Source: Dehalococcoidales bacterium (GTDB taxonomy: Bacteria > Chloroflexota > Dehalococcoidia > Dehalococcoidales > RBG-16-60-22). Taken from it: a stretch of 46,353 nt of DNA. The translations under genes were made by a program, and so were the position numbers. The notes under the pieces were generated by a model. It saw nothing but the letters and a program-made list of their open reading frames with translations. It was not told where the DNA came from and did not search any database. The stretch is from positions 1 through 46,353 of the forward strand of contig JAFGHK010000019.1 in assembly GCA_016930185.1 (NCBI GenBank). The letters are read 5' to 3'. Every line of letters begins with the position of its first letter. Position 1 is the first letter of the stretch. Positions 32,496-40,846 of this stretch are shown one piece after another.

Positions 32496-32978
32496 TTATC
32501 CTTTGGCTATCTTGGAATAAATCTGCCAGGCCTGCTCGATTGTCTCGTCGCGCACCTGCCAGGCTTTCTCAACAGAGTTATCGCGTGTGTTGGCGGCTCT
32601 TTCGATAGCGGCTTCATAAGATCTGTTGGCTGCCTGTTCGGCTTTTTTATATTCTTCTTCAGCCTGTCGAACAGCCATTTCACGAGAGCCGGCGGCTGCG
32701 GCTATCGCTTCTTCCCGGTCTTTCGACGCTTTAGCAACGGCGTTGGAGTAAGAGCGGTTGCTCTGCTGTTCCGCCCGGCGGTAGGCCTTTGCTACCTGCA
32801 TTTCATTTTCATGATAAGCCTTGGCTACCTGCCGCTCGGCGTCCATGTAAGCGGCATAAGCCCTCTCGGCCTGACTCATTACTTCGTCAAGGGGGTTAGC
32901 AGTGCGTTCTTCTTTCGGCTCTTCAACCTCGGCAGGAGTTACTTCGACATCTTTAGCTTTCTTCTTCTGGGTAGGCAC
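32496..32978 (-). CDS. Hendecad (11-residue) repeat helical protein, 160 aa
   Basis: Charged N-terminal tail then ten consecutive 11-mers (AYMDAERQVAK / AYHENEMQVAK / AYRRAEQQSNR / SYSNAVAKASK / DREEAIAAAAG / SREMAVRQAEE / EYKKAEQAANR / SYEAAIERAAN / TRDNSVEKAWQ / VRDETIEQAWQ). SD aaggaggtgtc upstream. Confidence 0.85.
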   Translation of the reverse strand: MPTQKKKAKDVEVTPAEVEEPKEERTANPLDEVMSQAERAYAAYMDAERQVAKAYHENEMQVAKAYRRAEQQSNRSYSNAVAKASKDREEAIAAAAGSREMAVRQAEEEYKKAEQAANRSYEAAIERAANTRDNSVEKAWQVRDETIEQAWQIYSKIAKG

Positions 32979-33044
32979 CAGACACCTCCTTATAAAATCA
33001 TGTATTTTTAAATAGGTTTACTATTCAGATTCTATTCAGTGCAA

Positions 33045-33073
33045 AGTATATTGCGCACTATTTAAAAAGTCAA
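33045..33073 (-). promoter_or_regulatory. Promoter of the hendecad-repeat protein gene
   Basis: Minus strand TTGACT-N17-TATACT. Confidence 0.65.
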
Positions 33074-33154
33074 GCGAATTTTCCGCACCGCAACAGGTAC
33101 TCATATCCTTCCCGTTACATGATTTAAATGTCCGCCAATCAAGGCTAATCCGTC

Positions 33155-35308
33155 TTAATCACCCTCATCTTCTGCTTCTTCTTCATCAGGCTGCAACTTC
33201 TTGGCCTCATACATCCTGGAGAGCAGTTCCAGGCGATCGGCTATCTTTTTCTTGGTTTCTTTAGGTGTCTCTTCAGGCAGCTCTCTGGCTTTTTCTTTCT
33301 GCGCCTTACTGATTTTAGCCGCTTTATCCGACTTCTTTACGGCTTCCTTGAGAGTATCTATGGCAGCCATGGTATCCTCGACGCCGGATTCCCCGACCTC
33401 GCCCATCTTTTCCTTCGCTTTAGCAGTCGTTTTCTTCTCCAGTGCTCCAATTACGGGAGGCGCCTCTTTTTTACGACTCTTCTTCGGAGCCTCTTCCTCG
33501 GTTTCTATAGACGTCTCGACCTTATCGACGGCAGCCTCGGCTCGGCTTACGGCATCCTGTAAAGCGGTAAGCGATAAGCCGGCGGCTTCACTGGCAACCC
33601 TAGTCGATGTCTCCGTAGCCTCCTTGACGGCTTTAACGGTCCTTTCCGCCGATTCCCTGGACGCCCTGATTAGAGCATCTGTAACTTCACGGGCCGCCTT
33701 TACTGCCGCTTCGGCCGTTTCTTTGGTCTCGCGGCTGATCTGTTCCGCCCGGGTGATAGCTACCTGGATTTCTTTTTCAGTAGATTCGGCCAGATTTCTG
33801 ATAGAGGCAACGGTATTATCCATCGCCTCATGGACGGCGTTCAAAGCCTCTTCGGACGTCTCGCGGGCGGATTTGTTTGTTTCATTTGCAGTCTCCACCG
33901 CTTTTTCAGACTCCGATTTTAATGTCTCAATAGCTTCACGCGCCTTACTGGCAGATTCTTCAACGGACGCATGTGAAGTAGTTATCATTTCTTCAATTCT
34001 ACTGATTATCTCACGGAACTCCCCGGTGGCGGCTTCGGCCTTTTCTGTGGATTCCTTACCAATTGTTTCAGCCTTAGCAATAGCTTCCTTCGATTCTGCC
34101 AACGTTTTTTCAGACGCTTCTTGAGCAGCCTGAATGGCAGCCTGAGCTGCTGCCTCCAGGGCGGCTAAGGTTTTCTTGCCCTCTTCCTGTGCTTGAGTAA
34201 CTGCTTCCTGTACCGTCTTCACGGACTCATCAGCGGCTTTGGTACTATCGGCGCTGACCTTTTCCGCTTTGGTTATAGCCTCCTGGAATTTCCGGGCGGC
34301 TTCATCGGCGTTTTGTTTAGCTTCCTTACTAATGGCCTCGGTGCGTGCAGTAGCTTCCTGTGCCGCCTTAATAGCAGCTTCTGTAGTTGCTTTTGTTTCC
34401 TTAGCTACTTCATCAACCCTGTTGACCGTTTCCTGCGAGGCCTGCTTCGCCGCTTCAACCGCCTGCTTGGTCTCCTTGCTGATAGCTTCAACGCGATTCA
34501 TCGTTTCCTGCGAAGACCGCTGCGATGATTCAGCCACCTCGCGGGCAACCGTGCTGATGGTCTCCGCGCGCTTGGCGGCTTCCTCCGAAGCCCGGGCGGC
34601 CACTTCAGCGCTTTCCCGGGTGGACTTGCTGACTTTTTCCGCTTTCAGACTGGTCTCTTTAGCGACTTTATTTGTGGCTTCGGCGGCATCCTTGGCTTCT
34701 TTAGCCATTCGTTCTGCCTTCGACGTTGCCTCCCTGGCAGCCTTTACAGATTCTTCGGACGCTTCCTTGACCGCCTTTACCGATGCTTCAGCCATACTCA
34801 TGGCTTCTTGAGACGTTTCTTTGGCAGACTCCGCCGTTTTCTTGGCTTCGCGGCCTAATTCATCGATACGCGTCATTCCGTTTTGCGACAGCATCATGGC
34901 GGACTCGGCGGACTGCATGGCTTCACGGCTGACTTTCTCCGCCCGGTCGATGGCCTCCCGGAAAGCTTTTTCCATAGCCTCGGTGGTCTGCTGGGGTCGT
35001 TTAGCCACCTCTTCGGCTTTCTTGATAGCTTCATTGGCAGCCTGCAGGGTTGCCGCCATGGCTTCCTTGGACTCTTTATTTATTTGTTCCGCCCGGTCAA
35101 TAGCATCCTGGGCAGCCCTTGCCGCTTCCTCGGCAGCCATTCTGGCTTCCTTACCTATCTGCTCAGCGCGCAAAGCCGCCTCAATAGCGGTCTTGGTGGA
35201 TTTCCCAGCCGCCTCCTTGGCAACCCGGCTCAAAGCTTCAGCCCTGGCTACCGCCTTTTCAAAGTCGGTTATATTATTTTCGACTTCTTCCTGTAATCCC
35301 GGAGACAT
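33155..35308 (-). CDS. Large coiled-coil protein, 717 aa, built of 25-residue repeats
   Basis: 21-aa N-terminus then 14 contiguous 25-mers of the type RAExISKEAKxAAEAAxxAxQEAxx, further degenerate units, and a charged tail; no Cys or Trp seen. Confidence 0.88.
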   Translation of the reverse strand: MSPGLQEEVENNITDFEKAVARAEALSRVAKEAAGKSTKTAIEAALRAEQIGKEARMAAEEAARAAQDAIDRAEQINKESKEAMAATLQAANEAIKKAEEVAKRPQQTTEAMEKAFREAIDRAEKVSREAMQSAESAMMLSQNGMTRIDELGREAKKTAESAKETSQEAMSMAEASVKAVKEASEESVKAAREATSKAERMAKEAKDAAEATNKVAKETSLKAEKVSKSTRESAEVAARASEEAAKRAETISTVAREVAESSQRSSQETMNRVEAISKETKQAVEAAKQASQETVNRVDEVAKETKATTEAAIKAAQEATARTEAISKEAKQNADEAARKFQEAITKAEKVSADSTKAADESVKTVQEAVTQAQEEGKKTLAALEAAAQAAIQAAQEASEKTLAESKEAIAKAETIGKESTEKAEAATGEFREIISRIEEMITTSHASVEESASKAREAIETLKSESEKAVETANETNKSARETSEEALNAVHEAMDNTVASIRNLAESTEKEIQVAITRAEQISRETKETAEAAVKAAREVTDALIRASRESAERTVKAVKEATETSTRVASEAAGLSLTALQDAVSRAEAAVDKVETSIETEEEAPKKSRKKEAPPVIGALEKKTTAKAKEKMGEVGESGVEDTMAAIDTLKEAVKKSDKAAKISKAQKEKARELPEETPKETKKKIADRLELLSRMYEAKKLQPDEEEAEDEGD
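34196..35245 (-). repeat. Fourteen tandem diverged 75-bp coding repeats (25 aa each)
   Basis: Protein residues 22-371 split without gaps into 14 x 25 aa, each starting [RKM][AVTI][ED]. Confidence 0.85.
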
Positions 35309-35350
35309 TACCCTGCTTTCTCAAGATATTACCAGTAATCAGCATAGACT

Positions 35351-35379
35351 ATTATATTATCCAAGCGCCACTTTTTCAA
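35351..35379 (-). promoter_or_regulatory. Promoter of the 717-aa coiled-coil gene
   Basis: Minus strand TTGAAA-N17-TATAAT. Confidence 0.65.
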
Positions 35380-35441
35380 TCAGCGCAAAATATTTATATT
35401 TGTTTTATTTGTATTTTACTGTTTTTGTGATTAAAAAAGTG

Positions 35442-35453
35442 ACGCAATTGCGT
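35442..35453. promoter_or_regulatory. 12-bp perfect palindrome ACGCAATTGCGT, candidate operator in the divergent intergenic region
   Basis: Self-complementary; its right half continues into AATTGCGTAAA, also found in the promoter of FtsZ-like gene A. Confidence 0.5.
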
Positions 35454-35462
35454 AAATAAGGA

Positions 35463-35491
35463 TTGACTTTCTCAAGTCATTGTGTTAAAAA
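35463..35491 (+). promoter_or_regulatory. Promoter candidate of FtsZ-like gene B
   Basis: TTGACT-N17-TAAAAA. Confidence 0.4.
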
Positions 35492-35520
35492 TAGCATAAC
35501 TCCACTGAAAGAGGTGAAAG

Positions 35521-36693
35521 ATGAAATTAGTAGTTCTTGGCCTGGGACAATGCGGCGGTAGAATCGCTGATGAGTTTGCCCGGCTTAATAGTAAAGCCAA
35601 ATCCCGGCGCGGCATGACCATTATTACCGGCTGTTTTGCCGTAAATACAGATGCTGCCGACTTAAGCGGACTATCCAGCATCAGTAAAGACCACCGCCAC
35701 CGCATCCTTATCGGCGCCCGCAAAACCGGCGGTCATGGTGTGGGTAAAATCAACGAACTGGGTGCAGAGATAGCCAAAGAAGATTCCGATAAAATTATCG
35801 AGAATCTCCGCAATACCAAGAAATTCTTCGAGACCGATGCCTTCCTGCTCATTGCCGGGACGGCCGGCGGCACCGGTTCCGGCGCTATTTCCGTGATTAC
35901 CCAGCACCTTAAAGAACGTTATATTGACAAGCCAGTATGGAATCTGCTGGTCCTGCCTTTTGAACATGAAGAGTCCACCGAAGAGCGTACGGTATTCAAT
36001 GTCGCCACCTGTCTCAAGTCCTGCTATTCGGTGGCCGATGCCGTTTTCCTGGTAGATAATCAGAGATACGTGAGGAAAGACTCCTCTCTCCATTCCAACC
36101 TTTCCAAGATAAACGCCATGATAGCTGACCCGTTCTATAATATGCTCTGCGCCGGCGAAGAGAAAAAGTCCAAGTACATCGGCGCCAAGCTCCTTGATGC
36201 CGGCGACATTATCCAGACCGTAGTTGGCTGGACGGTTATCGGCTACGGCAAGACCACCGCGCCGCTGTTCAAACTGCCGGAGCTTCGGAGCGACTTCCGT
36301 AAGAAGGGCGCTGAAATCCAGAAGGGCATCCAGGCGATGGATGAAGCTATCAGCGAATTATCATTGAAATGCAATCCCGCCGATTCGCGCCGGGCCTTAT
36401 ACCTGGTCTCCGGGCCGGCCAAGGAAATGAACATGGACATGATTAAGGAAATCGGCGACTACATGAGAGACATCGCGCCGGAGGCCATCATCCGCAACGG
36501 CGACTACCCGCGGGAAAGAGGCGTGGTGGATGTCACCGTGCTGCTCTCCGAGTTAAGCGACGTTGAAAAAGTCCGCGACTACTACCTGCGCTCCACCGAC
36601 CTTATCCCCGAGTTCAAGAAGCGTCAGGAGGAAACCGAGGACAAGCTTAAAGCGCTGGATGACGTATCTAAGGATATACCGTCGCTTCTGTAA
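35521..36693 (+). CDS. FtsZ/tubulin-like GTPase, paralog B
   Basis: 390 aa; GLGQCGGRIADEF, AGGTGSGAI, LLDAGDIIQTVVGWTVIGYG, C-terminal KDIPSLL; colinear with paralog A. Confidence 0.88.
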   Translation: MKLVVLGLGQCGGRIADEFARLNSKAKSRRGMTIITGCFAVNTDAADLSGLSSISKDHRHRILIGARKTGGHGVGKINELGAEIAKEDSDKIIENLRNTKKFFETDAFLLIAGTAGGTGSGAISVITQHLKERYIDKPVWNLLVLPFEHEESTEERTVFNVATCLKSCYSVADAVFLVDNQRYVRKDSSLHSNLSKINAMIADPFYNMLCAGEEKKSKYIGAKLLDAGDIIQTVVGWTVIGYGKTTAPLFKLPELRSDFRKKGAEIQKGIQAMDEAISELSLKCNPADSRRALYLVSGPAKEMNMDMIKEIGDYMRDIAPEAIIRNGDYPRERGVVDVTVLLSELSDVEKVRDYYLRSTDLIPEFKKRQEETEDKLKALDDVSKDIPSLL

Positions 36694-36718
36694 GAAATCG
36701 TTTAGTGATAGCGTCATT

Positions 36719-36752
36719 AAGGGGGGTTAAAAAAGCCCCCCTTTTCTTTTTT
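36719..36752 (+). terminator. Rho-independent terminator after FtsZ-like gene B
   Basis: aagggggg-ttaaaaaag-cccccctt then ttctttttt. Confidence 0.85.
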
Positions 36753-36830
36753 AATAACAACAAAATGTTATCTAAAAACTCGGCTTTTTCGCTTGGGTAA
36801 TAAGGCGTTTTGGGGTATAATGAATCCGTA

Positions 36831-38510
36831 ATGGCTTCACAGGTATTCTACCGCAAATGGCGTCCGCAATCTCTGGGAGAAATCCTCGGGCAGGAGCACG
36901 TCACTAAGACGCTGTTGAACGCCCTGGCGAATGAAAAAGTATCCCATGCCTATCTCTTCTGCGGCCCGCGTGGCACCGGCAAAACGACCACCGCCCGCGC
37001 ACTCGCCAAGGCGGTTAACTGCCTCACCAATGGCAAGGGCGATTCCTGCAACACCTGCGAGATGTGCCAGTCCATCGCCGAGGGCAGGGCGCTCGACGTT
37101 ATCGAAGTGGACGCCGCCAGCAATACGGGCGTGGATGACATCCGCAACCTGCGGGAAAAGGTGAACTATGCCCCTAACCAGGCGCGTAAAAAGGTCTATA
37201 TCATCGATGAAGTCCACATGTTGAGCACCAGCGCCTCCAATGCCCTGCTGAAAACGCTGGAAGAGCCGCCGCCGCACGCCATCTTTATTCTGGCGACCAC
37301 CGAGGCGCATAAACTCCTGCCTACCATCCTCTCGCGCTGCCAGCGGTTCGATTTTCACCGTTATTCGCTGGACGACATGTTAAAAGTGCTTTCCCGTGTC
37401 TGCGAGGGTGAAGGCATTACCGCCGAGCCGGAAGCGCTTAAGCTAATCTCCAGGGCGGCAACGGGCAGCCTGCGGGACGCCCTTAACCTGTTACAGCAGC
37501 TAAACACTTCCTACGGCAATGACATCAAGCTCCAGCATGCGCAGGCACTACTGGGCATTTCCGGCGACCAGCGTTCCCGGGAACTGGTCGGCCATATCAT
37601 CGCCAAGGACGCCACCGCCGGAATTAACACCCTGAACAATGTCAATAACGACGGACTTGACCTGCGGCAGTTCCACAGGGAAGTCGTTGACTTTTTGCGA
37701 CTGCTATTGCTGGTCAAGACCGGCTCCGGCGAGTCGCTTGAACTGACCGCCGAAGATATTAAAGAGCTTAAAGAACTGGCTAATAAAGCATCCCTTTCGC
37801 AAATCTTGAAAGCCGTCAAGCGCTTTGGGCAGCTTGAGCTTAATTTGGATAATTATTCCACCCTGCCGCTGGAGCTGGCAATCGTCGATGCTACCCTGCC
37901 GGACGAAGAAGTCCGGGCAGAGCCCGTCCGCAAGGCAGCACCCGAACCGGCCGCTAAAAAGGCGGCGGCGCCTAAAGCCTCACCACCTCCTCCCAAATCC
38001 GAACCGGAACCAGCCCAACCGGAGGAGAAAAAAACCCCCGTCACAGAGCCTGCACCAGAATCTAGTCCCCCTGTGGCCAAAACACAACCTCCGTCAGAAT
38101 CCGGTCCCCCCAACGCCGAAACGCCTCCCGAAACCAAAACCGAGCCGGCAAAAGCGGATAATGACGCTATCACGAACGGCAGCCCCGTCGAGCAGCTGCA
38201 GGGACAGTGGAGCAAGATGATTACCGAGTCGCCGGACGGCATGGGCAGGACCCCGGCAGCCGCCCTGTTGCGGAGCGCCCGCCCCGTTTCTATTGAAAAC
38301 GACGTGCTGGTGGTGTCTTTCAAGCACCAGTACCATAAAGAAAAGATGGATATTCTTGAAAATCAGAAGATGGCCGAAAAAATCGTCAGCAGCTTCATGG
38401 GCCGTCCCTGCAAGGTGCGCTGTGTTTACGAGCACGAAAACAACCACCTGGTAAAAGCGGCCTTAAAAATGGGCGGGCAGGTCATCGAATCGGAGGGAAC
38501 ACATGAATAA
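36831..38510 (+). CDS. dnaX: DNA polymerase III subunits gamma/tau
   Basis: FYRKWRPQSLGEILGQEHVTKTLL, GPRGTGKTTTARALAKAVNC, Zn module CNTCEMC, IIDEVHMLSTSASNALLKTLEEPP; Pro-rich linker. Confidence 0.97.
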   Translation: MASQVFYRKWRPQSLGEILGQEHVTKTLLNALANEKVSHAYLFCGPRGTGKTTTARALAKAVNCLTNGKGDSCNTCEMCQSIAEGRALDVIEVDAASNTGVDDIRNLREKVNYAPNQARKKVYIIDEVHMLSTSASNALLKTLEEPPPHAIFILATTEAHKLLPTILSRCQRFDFHRYSLDDMLKVLSRVCEGEGITAEPEALKLISRAATGSLRDALNLLQQLNTSYGNDIKLQHAQALLGISGDQRSRELVGHIIAKDATAGINTLNNVNNDGLDLRQFHREVVDFLRLLLLVKTGSGESLELTAEDIKELKELANKASLSQILKAVKRFGQLELNLDNYSTLPLELAIVDATLPDEEVRAEPVRKAAPEPAAKKAAAPKASPPPPKSEPEPAQPEEKKTPVTEPAPESSPPVAKTQPPSESGPPNAETPPETKTEPAKADNDAITNGSPVEQLQGQWSKMITESPDGMGRTPAAALLRSARPVSIENDVLVVSFKHQYHKEKMDILENQKMAEKIVSSFMGRPCKVRCVYEHENNHLVKAALKMGGQVIESEGTHE

Positions 38511-38808
38511 ATTCATGATGCAGCAGGCACAGAAACTTCAGGCGCAGCTGGCAAAAGCGCAGGAAGAACTGGCCAATCTTAATGTGGAAGCAAGTTCCGG
38601 CGGCGGTATGGTGACCGTGGTCGTGAACGGCCAGATGCAGATACAGTCGGTGAAAATTTCTAAAGAAGTGGTCAACCCGGAAGAAGTGGAAATGCTGGAG
38701 GACCTGGTGCTGACCGCTGTGAAAGAAGCGCAGGCTAAGGCGCAGGAAGCCGCCGCGCAAAAGATGGGCGGCCTTACCGGCGGACTGAAAATACCCGGCT
38801 TGATGTAA
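38503..38808 (+). CDS. YbaB/EbfC family nucleoid-associated protein
   Basis: 101 aa, [26 protein letters not shown]...[21 protein letters not shown], between dnaX and recR. Confidence 0.95.
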   Translation: MNKFMMQQAQKLQAQLAKAQEELANLNVEASSGGGMVTVVVNGQMQIQSVKISKEVVNPEEVEMLEDLVLTAVKEAQAKAQEAAAQKMGGLTGGLKIPGLM

Positions 38809-38819
38809 AAGGAGATTCA

Positions 38820-39437
38820 GTGTCGAAAGAAGAACCCGCCGTCCCCGCCACCGACGCCATCGGAAAGCTTGTGCAGGAGTTTTCCAAACTGCCCGGCATC
38901 GGGCCCAAGAGCGCCCAGCGTATTACCTTCCACCTCCTTCGCTCCCCGGAAGAAAAGGCTAAAGAACTCGCCGAGGCGCTTACTTCTCTTAAGCAGCGGG
39001 TCAACCTCTGCTCCATCTGCTGCAACGTCACCGAGAGCGACCCCTGCCCTATCTGTCGCAACAGCCAGCGCGATGCCGCTACGGTCTGCATCGTCGAGCA
39101 GCCGCAGGATATCCTGGCTATAGAGCACACGGGCGCTTATAAAGGACTTTATCACGTCCTCCACGGCGCGATTTCCCCCACCGAGGGTGTCGGCGCCGAT
39201 GACATACGCACGCGGGAACTACTGGCCCGACTCGACAACAACAGCGTCAATGAGGTCATCCTCGCCACCAACACCAACATGGAAGGCGAGCAGACCGCCA
39301 TGTACCTCTCCCGCATCATCACCCCCCTCGGCATCAAAGTCACCCGCCTCGCCCGCGGCCTCCCTTTCGGGACGGAGCTTGAGTACGCCGACGACATGAC
39401 GCTTACTCGCGCTTTAGAGGGAAGGCAGGAATTTTAG
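38820..39437 (+). CDS. recR: Recombination protein RecR
   Basis: [33 protein letters not shown] zinc finger, Toprim [15 protein letters not shown]. Confidence 0.97.
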   Translation: MSKEEPAVPATDAIGKLVQEFSKLPGIGPKSAQRITFHLLRSPEEKAKELAEALTSLKQRVNLCSICCNVTESDPCPICRNSQRDAATVCIVEQPQDILAIEHTGAYKGLYHVLHGAISPTEGVGADDIRTRELLARLDNNSVNEVILATNTNMEGEQTAMYLSRIITPLGIKVTRLARGLPFGTELEYADDMTLTRALEGRQEF

Positions 39438-39467
39438 ACTCCCGGAAATTTACTCAAGAGATGAAAT

Positions 39468-40040
39468 ATGTCTTGGATACCATCCTTTGAAATCGGCGTC
39501 TGGAACGCCTGGCTGTTTATGATTATTTACCCCCTGCAGTGGCTGGCGGTGATTGTTGTCCCCAAACACGTCGCCGAGAGGACCAGCCATGCCCCGGAAA
39601 TAATCACAACCCGGCAGGACAGGATTATGTCGTTTTTCACTCAGGGACTGTGGATAGTCGCCACGCTTTATTCCATTTTCGTGCCGTTCCAGGTCGGCAC
39701 CCCCTGGCTGTGGACGGGGCTGGTCTTGTTCGTCGTCGGTCTGTTAACCCTCATTCTGGCAACACTTACCGTCGCCAGCACGCCTAAGGATAAACCGTTC
39801 ACCTCCGGAGTTTATCGCTACTCACGTCACCCGATGTACCTTTCCATGATTTTCGTTTATCTCGGCGTAAGCGTCGCCGCCGCTTCATGGTTGTTTTTTG
39901 TAATTACCATGGCTACCTTTTTCCTGCAAAGCTACCAGATGTCTAAAGAGGAAAGGTCCTGCCTCGATATTTTCGGAAACGCTTATCGCGATTACATGGA
40001 CATCACCCCCAGGTGGATTGGCTTACCGAAAACGCGCTAA
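39468..40040 (+). CDS. Isoprenylcysteine carboxyl methyltransferase-like membrane protein
   Basis: 190 aa; multiple TM; GVYRYSRHPMYLSMIFVYLGVSVA and C-terminal EERSCLDIFGNAYRDYM. Confidence 0.82.
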   Translation: MSWIPSFEIGVWNAWLFMIIYPLQWLAVIVVPKHVAERTSHAPEIITTRQDRIMSFFTQGLWIVATLYSIFVPFQVGTPWLWTGLVLFVVGLLTLILATLTVASTPKDKPFTSGVYRYSRHPMYLSMIFVYLGVSVAAASWLFFVITMATFFLQSYQMSKEERSCLDIFGNAYRDYMDITPRWIGLPKTR

Positions 40041-40048
40041 AATAGACT

Positions 40049-40834
40049 ATGCCAGACCCGCGCGAATACCAAACGGAAGCCATCGTTATAAAAAAGACGA
40101 AGCTGGGAGAAGCGGACAGTATCCTCACCTTCTTTACCCCCCGTCTTGGTAAAATCCAGGGCTTCGCTAAAAGCCTGCGCAAGCCAAAGAGCAAGATGGC
40201 GGGGCATCTTGAGCTCCTCACCCACAGCACCGTGTCTTTCTCGCGGGGGCGGGGCAACATCCCCACGATTACCGGCGCGCAGACCATCAACAGCTTCATG
40301 CCGCTTAAGAACGACCTCTGGCTGACGTCCTGCGGTCTTTACACCATCGAGCTTGTCCACCAGTTCACCGCCGAGCACCAGGAAAATTACGGTATTTTTG
40401 AACTTCTGGCGGATACACTCGCCGGACTCTGCGAGGTGGAAAATAAAGAGCTCGTCCTGCGCTACTTCGAGATGCACCTGCTGGAAAGCGCTGGTTACCG
40501 TCCCCAGCTGCGACAGTGCATAACCTGCCACCGCGCTTTAGACCCCGCCACCAACTATTTCAGCCCCGCCGCCGGAGGCCTGCTCTGCCCCGATTGTAAT
40601 CTTAACCAGCCGTTCTCTTATCCCCTCTCCCTAAACGCCCAGAAAGTCCTGCGGCTCTTGCAGGGTGAGGACTTTACCGCCACCGCCCGTGTTAAAATCG
40701 ACGCCGACCTGGAGCGTGAAATGGAAAACGTTATCAGCGGCTACCTGAAATACCTGCTGGAAAAAGAGGTTAAGTCCGCCGCCTGGCTTGACACCTTAAG
40801 GGAACAAAGACTTCAATTTAAACGCCCAATTTAA
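40049..40834 (+). CDS. recO: DNA repair protein RecO
   Basis: YQTEAIVIKKTKLGEADSILTFFTPRLGKIQGFAKSLRKPKSK; CITCHRALDPATNYFSPAAGGLLCPDC. Confidence 0.95.
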   Translation: MPDPREYQTEAIVIKKTKLGEADSILTFFTPRLGKIQGFAKSLRKPKSKMAGHLELLTHSTVSFSRGRGNIPTITGAQTINSFMPLKNDLWLTSCGLYTIELVHQFTAEHQENYGIFELLADTLAGLCEVENKELVLRYFEMHLLESAGYRPQLRQCITCHRALDPATNYFSPAAGGLLCPDCNLNQPFSYPLSLNAQKVLRLLQGEDFTATARVKIDADLEREMENVISGYLKYLLEKEVKSAAWLDTLREQRLQFKRPI

Positions 40835-40846
40835 AGTTAAAAAACT

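Noticed and set aside
33155-35308. Repeats here as a possible mobile or satellite DNA element
   Set aside because: Repeats are protein-level 25-mers in frame with heavily diverged DNA, inside a complete ORF; not a DNA satellite.
34239-35459. Plus-strand ORFs (34239-34811, 34821-35459, 33201-34124) opposite the 717-aa coiled coil
   Set aside because: Mirror translations of the Ala/Glu/Lys repeat (Ser/Ala/Leu-rich, low complexity); the minus-strand gene has promoter, start and clear repeat architecture.
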